DNA of 5,948 nucleotides from Streptosporangiaceae bacterium (GTDB lineage: Bacteria; Actinomycetota; Actinomycetes; Streptosporangiales; Streptosporangiaceae), in assembly GCA_030040815.1 (NCBI GenBank), contig JASHSZ010000458.1, forward strand, positions 1-5,948. Reading direction: 5' to 3'. A model generated the notes under the pieces. That model was not told the origin of the DNA, did no database searches, and saw nothing but the letters and a program-made list of their open reading frames with translations. Of this stretch, positions 1 to 5,865 are shown piece after piece. Positions within the stretch are counted from its first letter, which is position 1, and each line of letters opens with the position of its first letter. Position numbers and translations under genes: made by a program.

Positions 1-246
1 TTTCGCTCCGGCGTGCTGCACGCGGTCAACCACGATGGCGACAGCGACAGCACCGGCGCGATCTGCGGCAACCTGCTCGGAGCTGCACTCGGTGCGGGAG
101 CCATCGACGGCGACCTGCTCGAGGGGCTGGAAGGCCGCGACGTCATCACCCAGGTCGCCGACGACTTGCACGACGTGTTCGGCTGCGGCCTGCCGCCTTC
201 CGCGCAGCGATACCCCGCCCAGCAGGAGGAAGGCGACAATGACTAG
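1..246 (+). CDS. ADP-ribosylglycohydrolase (DraG/ARH family), C-terminal part only
   Basis: The frame is open from the left edge of the window and ends at TAG 244-246, so only the last 81 residues are visible. Near the start of this fragment is the motif AVNHDGDSDSTGAICGNLLG. In DraG/ARH hydrolases the Asp residues of such a DGDSDSTGA block bind the catalytic metal ions, and the following GxxxGNLLGA helix is also typical. The family removes ADP-ribose from arginine or other protein side chains, or hydrolyses related ADP-ribosyl compounds, in the cytoplasm; the substrate here cannot be deduced. The segment after the motif (about residues 30-65) fits the usual C-terminal helices, and the last 15 residues are a polar tail. 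The next gene starts inside the end of this one, which implies an operon and translational coupling. The N-terminal half lies outside the window, so it cannot be checked for intactness. Confidence 0.87.
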   Translation, partial: FRSGVLHAVNHDGDSDSTGAICGNLLGAALGAGAIDGDLLEGLEGRDVITQVADDLHDVFGCGLPPSAQRYPAQQEEGDND

Positions 247-775
247 CGGACAGATCTCCGACGCCGACTCGCGCGGCTCAGCTCGTTCGGGCGAGGAGGT
301 CTACCAAGGCCTGCGGGCCCAGATTCTCGGCCTGGACCCAGCCACGGCCGGAATGCAGCAAGGACCGGAGCATCAAGTTCTGTGGGGCGCGCTGATGGAA
401 ACCGGCTACCCACGCGGAACCGCGACCCTGGTGGCCCTGGCAGACGGAACGACGAGTCTGTACCTCAGCACGGGCGGCGGCATCATCGGGGGCGGTTTCC
501 ACCGGGCCGTTGCCGATGCCACCCGATCATTCCTCGCGGAACTAGAACACCGCCTGCCAATGCTCAGGCCAGACCCCGACGCAGCCCTGCCCGCTACCGG
601 CTGGGTGATCATCCGCGCCCTCACCTACACCGGGCGGATGTACTCAGAGGCGGCCGAAGACGACCTCGGCCACGGCAGGCATGAACTCTCGCCGGTGTTC
701 TACGCCGCCCACCGCGTGATCACTGAGCTGAGGCTCATCGACCCGGCCGAGCATCAAACGTCCCGTTCTGACTGA
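239..775 (+). CDS. Conserved-looking hypothetical protein, 178 aa, coupled to the ADP-ribosylglycohydrolase
   Basis: I chose ATG 239 because AGGAGG at 224-229 sits nine bases upstream and because the start overlaps the end of the upstream gene by eight bases; the frame is open further upstream (to 35), but that part is a shadow of the upstream gene. The product is a soluble protein of 178 residues with no signal peptide or membrane helix. A polar N-terminus (about 1-20) leads into a compact core: WGALMETGYPRGTATLVALA, then DGTTSLYLSTGGGIIGGG (a Gly-rich turn), an Arg/Ala/Glu helix, and a second half containing VIIRALTYTGRMYSEAAEDD and LSPVFYAAHRVITELRL. From memory this resembles uncharacterised bacterial proteins with the same METGYP...VALADGTTSLY...GGGIIGGG pattern. 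I know no function for them and see no catalytic motif. The overlap with a DraG-like gene suggests a related role, but that is inference. Confidence 0.8.
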   Translation: MTSGQISDADSRGSARSGEEVYQGLRAQILGLDPATAGMQQGPEHQVLWGALMETGYPRGTATLVALADGTTSLYLSTGGGIIGGGFHRAVADATRSFLAELEHRLPMLRPDPDAALPATGWVIIRALTYTGRMYSEAAEDDLGHGRHELSPVFYAAHRVITELRLIDPAEHQTSRSD

Positions 776-938
776 CTTGAGCTCTTCGCGGAAGACGACC
801 GCGCAGCGGCTGAATGAGTAGTCGATGCCGGCCTCGGCCGCAGTGGTTGAGCGTAGGCCGACCTAGGCATTCGGTGCACCCTGCGGCGGCAGTGCCCTAA
901 CGCAGCCTGCTCGCTCCCTGACTCGGCGTCCCGAAAAA

Positions 939-1067
939 GTGACACGCTAATGAGAAAGAGCAGGTGACATCTTAATGAGAATGCTCGTATCAGCCCAGGT
1001 CAGCGAGTCGCTGGGTGACAAGTATGATGGGAACCTACAGTCGTTGTAGGTTCTCGTTAGAGATGTC
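939..1067. repeat. Array of about 18-bp repeats, direct and inverted, resembling a transposon end
   Basis: GTGACACGCTAATGAGAA (939-956) and GTGACATCTTAATGAGAA (964-981) differ at only three of 18 positions and start 25 bases apart. A degenerate third copy, GTGACAAGTATGATGGGAA, starts at 1015, about two further 25-base steps away. The segment TTCTCGTTAGAGATGTC (1051-1067) is an inverted copy: its complement reads GACATCTCTAACGAGAA. Spaced transposase-binding repeats beginning with TG are a feature of IS21-, Tn7- and TniA-type element ends. No transposase gene lies beside them here, so this is either a solo end, a small non-autonomous element of about 130 bases, or a regulatory array. No flanking target duplication was visible. 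Confidence 0.5.
1031..1053. repeat. Perfect 9-bp inverted repeat, possible terminator
   Basis: GAACCTACA (1031-1039) and TGTAGGTTC (1045-1053) are perfect complements around the five-base loop GTCGT. A T-rich stretch (TTTTCTCTTTTTACTTTTC) begins about 16 bases downstream rather than directly at the stem, so it is not a canonical intrinsic terminator for rightward transcription. It also forms the centre of the larger imperfect palindrome between repeat copies at 1015 and 1067. Confidence 0.5.
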
Positions 1068-1191
1068 GTTTTCTCTTTTTACTTTTCGTTTCTTAACTGC
1101 CGCAACCGGAAGAATTCTGTCCACGGTCATGAGTGCACGGCACGTGCACGGCCGGTGGGACAGGCCACCCTCTTGGCCAGGCCACGATGGG

Positions 1192-1236
1192 GGCGGGTGC
1201 CTGCCCGGGCATTCCGGGTCCGGGCAGGCACCCGCC
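1192..1236 (-). terminator. Strong 17-bp hairpin downstream of the PstS-like gene
   Basis: GGCGGGTGCCTGCCCGG (1192-1208) pairs perfectly with 1220-1236 around an 11-base loop. It lies about 78 bases beyond the stop codon of the leftward gene. There is no T-tract on either side, which is common for high-GC actinobacterial terminators. Being symmetrical, it could also stop rightward transcription arriving from the DraG-like operon. Confidence 0.7.
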
Positions 1237-1249
1237 GACCTTGGGCGGT

Positions 1250-1274
1250 CTGCAGGCCGGTCACTGGCCTGCAG
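1250..1274 (-). terminator. Second hairpin, closer to the stop of the PstS-like gene
   Basis: CTGCAGGCC (1250-1258) and GGCCTGCAG (1266-1274) form a perfect 9-bp stem with a seven-base loop, 40 bases beyond the leftward gene's stop codon. Together with the 17-bp hairpin it makes a tandem terminator arrangement or a 3' end that protects the transcript. It has no T-tract. Confidence 0.55.
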
Positions 1275-1313
1275 GCGGGGGGTTGTGTAGTCCGTCCGCA
1301 GGGGCGGTGGGAC

Positions 1314-2825
1314 TTAGTAGGGGGCCGGGTAGCCCGAGGGCAGGCCTGCGGTCAGGTCCGGGACGGCCAGCTCGACGGACGAGGTGTCGCCGCAGTCCAC
1401 GGTCTCCCCGGCCTGGGTATCCTGCGGGAGCGTGGCGAACCCGTAGTGCCCGATCAGCACGCTGTCCGAGCACAGCGCGGAGCCCGAGCCGGAGAACAGC
1501 GCGGCTAGGCCCGCGTCGTAGGTGCCGTCCTCGTTGTTGTTGCCGTCCAGGTACTGGACGGTGCCATTGGTCCCGCCAGCTCCCGGGGTGCCGAGAATGC
1601 GGCCGGCCAGCACCACGATGTACATCAACCGCACGATCGGGTACAGGGGGTTGATCTTCGCGTTAGTTCCGAGCGTGCCGGTGTAAGGACCTATGGCGGT
1701 GGTTGGCGCACCCGCCGTGGCCATGTCCTGGACGGTGGCTCCAAAGAGGCGGTACGTGCCGTAACCCGAGGACTGCGCGATGACCTGGGCGACCGAGAAC
1801 GGCCCGAGGGCGTTCGGGTCGACCGTGTAGACAGTGCCGTCATTTTCCTCGACCGCATCACCGTCGAAGCTGGTGTTCCCGGCAGATGCGTTAACGATCA
1901 CCTGGTTGACGCAGGCCGGCAGCGTCGTGCTGCCTGTCAGGTCCGTGAGCCAGGTGGTACGCGTGCCGGACCCTGACTGCGGGACTTCCAGGTCGACAGG
2001 GATGGCGTCCGGCTCGCTGGTCGGCGGTGTTGTGATGCTACTGGTACGGACGTAGTAGGTCGTGCTTCCGGCTTCTCCGTAGGTGTCGCCGTCCGGCACC
2101 GTCACAGTGGTGTAGTCCGTGGTGCCCTGGGTCAGGGTGTCGGTGCAGCTGTAGAGGGTTTTCAGGTCCGTCTCACTGAACCCGCCGGCCGCGGTGATCG
2201 CGGTCGGAAGATAGGTCACCGAAGTGCCGTTGATCGTCGTCGTCCCGCCCGTCGGCGGGCCAGTTGCATCAGCCAGCGCGTCGAGGGCAAACGGGATGTA
2301 CAGCAAGTCGCCGTCGGCGTTTGTCGACGGTGCGCTGGACGACCGAGCGAAGTCGATGCAATCGTACCCGGGCTCCTGCGTGCCGCTGTTCGGAGCCGGC
2401 GGCAGGTTGGTGTTGGTGAAGTCGGGGTTGATCGTGTACTCGAGCGCGGCGATGCCCGCACCTGAGCCGTTCGGCCGGGTGAAGTCGCACTTGGTCGTGC
2501 TACCGCTGGAGTTGCTGATCCCGAACGGCTCCTTCTCCGGCGATATCTCGACGTCATCGGCGGGCGAGGTGTTGTACGAGGTTGCCGTTACCGGCGTCCA
2601 TGCGTCGTAGGAACCGATGGTGCCGTCACCTAGTACCGCGGCGAACGCGTCGATCACGTCCTGGGTGGTGTTCGAGCCGACGCCGACGTAGTTGTTCACC
2701 GGGTCGGCCAGCGCGGGTTCCGCGGTGGCCAGGCCCGCGCCGGCGAAGCCGAGCAAGGTGACTGCGGCCGCGGCCAGGCCAACCAGGCTCCGGCCCCGGC
2801 GGGATCTGGGGGGTTTGAGATACAT
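1314..2825 (-). CDS. Secreted PstS-like (phosphate-type) substrate-binding protein, 503 aa
   Basis: The ATG at 2825-2823 was chosen over an in-frame ATG 14 codons upstream because GGAAGGAA (complement of 2835-2842) sits nine bases before it and because a signal peptide then starts at residue 1: basic n-region with RSRRGR, hydrophobic core about 14-33, and an ALA cleavage site at about residue 40. An RR pair is present, but the following residues do not match a good Tat motif, so Sec export is more likely. The mature protein has the hallmarks of phosphate-type PBP-like binding proteins: GVGSNTTQD (48-56), IDFARSSSAPS (157-167), YIPFALDALA (176-185) and the anion-loop-like QSGSGTRTTW (283-292). 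In PstS such Ser/Thr/Gly loops hold the oxyanion. Six cysteines in the mature part (about 113, 156, 227, 305, 452, 478) could form three disulfides, fitting an extracytoplasmic protein. There is no lipobox. At 503 residues it is longer than ordinary PstS (about 320-370), and no pstCAB genes adjoin it, so phosphate uptake is not proven; another ligand or a surface role is possible. Confidence 0.85.
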   Translation of the reverse strand: MYLKPPRSRRGRSLVGLAAAAVTLLGFAGAGLATAEPALADPVNNYVGVGSNTTQDVIDAFAAVLGDGTIGSYDAWTPVTATSYNTSPADDVEISPEKEPFGISNSSGSTTKCDFTRPNGSGAGIAALEYTINPDFTNTNLPPAPNSGTQEPGYDCIDFARSSSAPSTNADGDLLYIPFALDALADATGPPTGGTTTINGTSVTYLPTAITAAGGFSETDLKTLYSCTDTLTQGTTDYTTVTVPDGDTYGEAGSTTYYVRTSSITTPPTSEPDAIPVDLEVPQSGSGTRTTWLTDLTGSTTLPACVNQVIVNASAGNTSFDGDAVEENDGTVYTVDPNALGPFSVAQVIAQSSGYGTYRLFGATVQDMATAGAPTTAIGPYTGTLGTNAKINPLYPIVRLMYIVVLAGRILGTPGAGGTNGTVQYLDGNNNEDGTYDAGLAALFSGSGSALCSDSVLIGHYGFATLPQDTQAGETVDCGDTSSVELAVPDLTAGLPSGYPAPY

Positions 2826-2936
2826 GGACACCTGTTCCTTCCGTCCCTGGGCGCACCGCCGTGGCACGCCCGTGCCCGCACCAACCTGGGTACGGACGTT
2901 CCTGGCCGACCTCTCACATCGGTCAGGGAAGCTCGG

Positions 2937-3017
2937 CTATGTATGGATGCCGCTGAGGAGGCCTGCGCTGCCCGCGCAACTCGCGGTCCGGAGTGTTCGC
3001 GGTACTTCGGCGGCCAT
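2937..3017 (-). CDS. Possible 26-codon upstream ORF (leader peptide) before the PstS-like gene
   Basis: On the minus strand, AGGAG (complement of 3023-3027) stands five bases before ATG 3017-3015. It opens a frame of 26 codons beginning MAAEVPRTLRTASCAGSAG and ending at TAG 2939-2937. It would end about 111 bases before the start of the PstS-like gene on the same strand. I do not recognise the peptide and see no amino-acid run of the kind used in attenuation. The ribosome-site spacing is the only real support; a chance ORF is quite possible. Confidence 0.25.
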   Translation of the reverse strand: MAAEVPRTLRTASCAGSAGLLSGIHT

Positions 3018-3093
3018 GCGCTCTCCTGTAAGGGCGCGGATAACGGCGCGGACTAGTCGATTAAATCAATCGGATTACTAATAATAGGCAACC

Positions 3094-3199
3094 AGCCCGA
3101 GTCCGGCTAGATGCGGCGTTGCTTTCACCGGTTCCGGCAACGGAGAACCGCCCGGCGGCCCGCGCGGAGGCGGTTCTTGCTTGTCTACCGGCTCGGGCT
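3094..3199. repeat. Nested inverted repeats in the divergent intergenic region
   Basis: An inner stem pairs AGAACCGCC (3144-3152) with GGCGGTTCT (3169-3177) around a 16-base GC-rich loop. An outer stem pairs AGCCCGAG (3094-3101) with CTCGGGCT (3192-3199). It may be a bidirectional terminator or transcriptional insulator between the divergent units, or a structured leader. No T-tract follows the inner stem. Confidence 0.4.
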
Positions 3200-3276
3200 C
3201 CAGTACCGGCGGCACCGCCAAGCCAGCGGCTGCCGCACGTGTGTGTGGTGCTGGTGTGCGCCTCCACTATTCGGTC

Positions 3277-3306
3277 TTGCTAAGTACCGGTACCTAGCAG
3301 TACTGT
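3277..3306 (+). promoter_or_regulatory. Putative promoter of the PadR-ABC operon
   Basis: TTGCTA (3277-3282) and TACTGT (3301-3306) match four of six bases each of the -35 and -10 consensus, with an 18-base spacer. Transcription would start near 3313, about 40 bases before the PadR start codon. The assignment is supported by the overlap with the repeat pair described as the operator. It rests on consensus matching only. Confidence 0.4.
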
Positions 3307-3312
3307 GTACCT
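3283..3312 (+). promoter_or_regulatory. Candidate PadR operator: two AGTAC...GTACCT repeats
   Basis: AGTACCGGTACCT (3283-3295) and AGTACTGTGTACCT (3299-3312) are tandem copies 16 bases apart. The first contains a perfect 10-bp palindrome, GTACCGGTAC; the second has GTAC half-sites three bases apart. They cover the spacer and -10 of the putative promoter, the position expected for steric repression. PadR-family regulators bind palindromes as dimers and commonly repress their own operon. That this is the binding site is inference from position and symmetry. Confidence 0.5.
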
Positions 3313-3352
3313 GTAGTCAGTAAGACTGAGTAGCCGTGGGAGGAGGTGCTCC

Positions 3353-3682
3353 ATGGCCAAACTGGTGACGGAGATGCTCAAAGGGACACTGGAGGGCATC
3401 GTCCTTGCGATCCTGTCCGGCCGGCCCGCGTACGGCTACGAGATCACGGCATGGCTGCGGGAGCAGGGCTTCTCCGACATTGCCGAAGGGACGGTGTACG
3501 CGCTGCTCATCAGGATCGAGCAGCGCGGCCTCGTCGACGTGGCGAAGGTCCCCTCCGAGAAGGGGCCGCCGCGCAAGGTCTACTCCCTCAACGCTCAGGG
3601 ACGGGAGTACCTCGATGAATTCTGGAGGACCTGGAGCTTCCTCGCAGAACGTCTGGAACAGCTCCGCGAAGGAGGCAGATAG
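3353..3682 (+). CDS. PadR-family winged-helix transcriptional regulator, 109 aa
   Basis: GGGAGGAGGTG at 3338-3348 gives a near-ideal ribosome site, AGGAGG lying six bases before ATG 3353. The protein is one compact PadR domain: N-terminal helix TEMLKGTLEGIVLAIL (6-21), the family signature PAYGYEI (25-31), recognition-helix region EGTVYALLIRIEQRGLV (45-61), and the wing with GPPRKVYSLNAQGREYL (71-87). The C-terminal helix (about 88-105) is short, as in the small PadR subgroup where it forms the dimer and drug-binding surface. It probably acts as a cytoplasmic homodimeric repressor of its own operon, released by a small hydrophobic ligand exported by the downstream transporter. The inducer cannot be read from sequence. 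Two bases separate its stop from the next ATG, so the genes are cotranscribed. Confidence 0.92.
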   Translation: MAKLVTEMLKGTLEGIVLAILSGRPAYGYEITAWLREQGFSDIAEGTVYALLIRIEQRGLVDVAKVPSEKGPPRKVYSLNAQGREYLDEFWRTWSFLAERLEQLREGGR

Positions 3683-3684
3683 TC

Positions 3685-4055
3685 ATGGCCACAGGAGTGA
3701 GGAAGCTCGTCGAGACGGTCACCGGCCCGCTCGATCAGAAGAGGCGCTACTGGCAGTACAAGGCGCGTATCGACAAGCTTCCCGCGAACTACCGCACTGC
3801 GGCTGACGCGCTGCTGCGGTACTCCTACTACTTCGGAGGCGGGACGGCAGAGGGCGGTTTGTCGATGCTGGGGGACCTTGTCGATCTGTTCGAGCAGAGC
3901 GCGGCCCACGGAACCTCGATCCGCGAGATCGTCGGGGAGGACCCCGTCGAGTTCGCCGAGGAGTTTCTCCGGAACTACTCGAAGGAGTCGTGGATCAGTC
4001 GTGAGCGAAAGCGGCTAACCGAGGCCATCGCGCGCGCCGAGGAAGAGGGGCCGCG

Positions 4056-4059
<4 letters not shown>
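3685..4059 (+). CDS. DUF1048 family protein, 124 aa
   Basis: The start ATG 3685 has GGAGG (3671-3675) nine bases upstream, inside the end of the padR-like gene. The protein is mostly helical and soluble: an N-terminal stretch to about residue 15, a conserved core KRRYWQYKARIDKLP (19-33), YRTAADALLRYSYYFGGG (36-53), then LVDLFEQSAAHGTSIREIVG (65-84) and EDPVEFAEEFLRNY (85-98), followed by a charged C-terminal helix. These blocks match DUF1048 as I know it, a family recurring directly between a small PadR gene and an ABC-2 exporter. Its molecular role is unknown to me. The fixed position suggests a helper of the regulator or of the transporter, which is inference. Its stop overlaps the next start in an ATGA arrangement, so translation of the ATPase is probably coupled. 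Confidence 0.9.
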
Positions 4060-4868
<809 letters not shown>

Positions 4869-4878
4869 GGCAACAACG

Positions 4879-5640
4879 ATGAACACGCATTTCTTCGGCG
4901 ACACTGCCGTCCTACTGGGACGGTCCGTGCGGCACATCACGCGCAGCCCGGACACCATCATCACAACCGCGGTCATGCCGATCGCCCTGATGCTGCTGTT
5001 CGTCTACGTGCTTGGCGGCGCGATCAAACACGGGCCCGGCGCGTATGTGACCTACCTGCTGCCCGGCATCCTGCTGATCACGATTGCCTCAGGCATCTCC
5101 TACACCGCAATCCGGCTCTTCACCGATATGCAGGGCGGAGTCTTCAAGCGATTCCAGTCCATGCCGATCGCACGGTCGTCCGTGCTGTGGTCGCACGTGC
5201 TGACCTCGCTGGTGGCGAACCTGATCTCGCTCGCAGTCGTCGTGCTCGTCGCCGTCGGCATGGGCTTCCGCTCAGGAGCGGGAGCCCTAGCGTGGCTCGC
5301 GGTCGTCGGCATCCTCGTCCTGTTCACCCTGGCGCTGACGTGGATCGCCGTCATCCCTGGCCTGTCCGCCAGGTCCGTCGACGGCGCGGGTGCGTTCTCC
5401 TACCCGCTTATCTTCCTGCCGTTCATCAGCTCGGCATTCGTGCCCACCGCCAGCATGCCCGGGCCGGTGCGCGCCTTCGCCGACAACCAGCCCGTAACAT
5501 CCATCGTCAACACCATCCGCGACCTGCTCACCCAGCACCCCGTCGGCACCGGCGTCTGGACCGCCCTCGCCTGGTGCCTCGGCATCCTCATCGTCGCCTA
5601 CGCCCTGGCCATGGCGAGCTACCACCGCAAGGCCGCCTAG
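4879..5640 (+). CDS. ABC-2 type exporter permease, DrrB-like, 253 aa
   Basis: This is the membrane subunit that forms the export path with the preceding ATPase. I chose ATG 4879 (MNTHFFGDTAVLLGR) rather than the in-frame ATG at 4825 because it follows the ATPase stop by ten bases, has a weak AGGG (4867-4870) eight bases upstream, and gives the usual family N-terminus with an amphipathic interfacial helix before the first membrane span. About six membrane spans can be read: roughly 27-49, 57-80, 103-128, 136-159, 173-191 and 225-247. Between spans 2 and 3 lies GGVFKRFQSMPIARSSVLW (86-104), the ABC-2 coupling segment contacting the ATPase. FADNQPVTSIVNTIRDLL (200-217) before the last span is typical of DrrB-like permeases. 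The length matches the family, and the dimer is expected to pair with two ATPase subunits. This is the last gene of the operon. Confidence 0.92.
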   Translation: MNTHFFGDTAVLLGRSVRHITRSPDTIITTAVMPIALMLLFVYVLGGAIKHGPGAYVTYLLPGILLITIASGISYTAIRLFTDMQGGVFKRFQSMPIARSSVLWSHVLTSLVANLISLAVVVLVAVGMGFRSGAGALAWLAVVGILVLFTLALTWIAVIPGLSARSVDGAGAFSYPLIFLPFISSAFVPTASMPGPVRAFADNQPVTSIVNTIRDLLTQHPVGTGVWTALAWCLGILIVAYALAMASYHRKAA

Positions 5641-5643
5641 GGA

Positions 5644-5664
5644 TGTGCCCCCTCGGATGGCACA
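5644..5664 (+). terminator. Weak hairpin just after the exporter operon
   Basis: TGTGCC (5644-5649) and GGCACA (5659-5664) form a 6-bp stem with a nine-base loop, four bases after the permease stop. There is no T-tract. The position suits an operon terminator, but the stem is short, so the call is tentative. The rest of the gap to about 5785 shows only an 8-bp tandem repeat, CTGAAACC twice (5714-5729), and no gene. Confidence 0.3.
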
Positions 5665-5813
5665 CGCCGATTAGTTCCTGGCGACGGCGTCCGGTTCCGC
5701 TCGACTGCGTCCTCTGAAACCCTGAAACCCTACGGCCACGCGAGGCCAAAAGCGACGGTGGCGTCCTCGACGGGCGTGTCCTACCGGCTGTGTAAATGAT
5801 GTGGCCTGACGAT

Positions 5814-5833
5814 GAGCCGCAGGAATGCGGCTC
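5814..5833 (+). repeat. Perfect 8-bp hairpin upstream of the transposase start
   Basis: GAGCCGCA (5814-5821) and TGCGGCTC (5826-5833) pair perfectly around a GGAA loop, 32 bases before the transposase ATG. In several insertion sequences such a 5' structure limits transposase translation from outside transcripts. That role here is inference. Confidence 0.55.
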
Positions 5834-5865
5834 GCGGAAGGACACGTGGAGCTAGAGACACTGCG

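Larger units (their letters stand above)
776..1313. other. Gene-free interval with transposon-end-like repeats and hairpins
   Basis: No open frame here has a believable start, ribosome site and coding pattern. Bases 776-862 read on the minus strand show GC-ending codons but have no start and stop upstream at TAG 863-865, so at most this is a gene relic. Bases about 930-1130 are visibly richer in A and T than the flanking genes and carry the repeats described separately. Bases 1133-1149 form a short hairpin (GTGCACG, GCA loop, CGTGCAC). Bases 1192-1274 hold two GC-rich hairpins that serve the leftward gene. Confidence 0.7.
2826..3352. other. Divergent intergenic region between the binding-protein gene and the exporter operon
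   Basis: This 527-base stretch holds no convincing full gene. From left to right it contains the ribosome site of the leftward gene (2835-2842), a possible 26-codon upstream ORF (2937-3017, minus), an AT-rich island (about 3057-3088) that contrasts with the GC-rich surroundings and is the best place for a leftward promoter, nested inverted repeats (3094-3199), and the promoter/operator of the PadR operon (3277-3312). No tandem GTTCACC PHO box was found upstream of the PstS-like gene. Confidence 0.65.

Noticed and set aside
754..945. 63-codon minus-strand open frame
   Set aside because: Its start lies at the transposon-like repeat, it has no ribosome site, its composition is low-complexity Ser/Arg/Ala, and it overlaps the end of a well-supported gene.
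2694..2700. GTTCACC, half of an actinobacterial PHO box, near the PstS-like gene
   Set aside because: It is a single copy inside the coding region, just after the signal peptide, with no second repeat 11 bases away, so it is a chance match.
3111..3323. 70-codon plus-strand open frame before the PadR gene
   Set aside because: It is Arg/Cys-rich, has no ribosome site and overlaps the promoter/operator region.
5714..5729. CTGAAACC repeated twice in tandem, considered as an insertion target duplication
   Set aside because: The copies are adjacent rather than flanking the element, and lie about 55 bases from the likely insertion-sequence end, so they cannot be its target duplication as seen.
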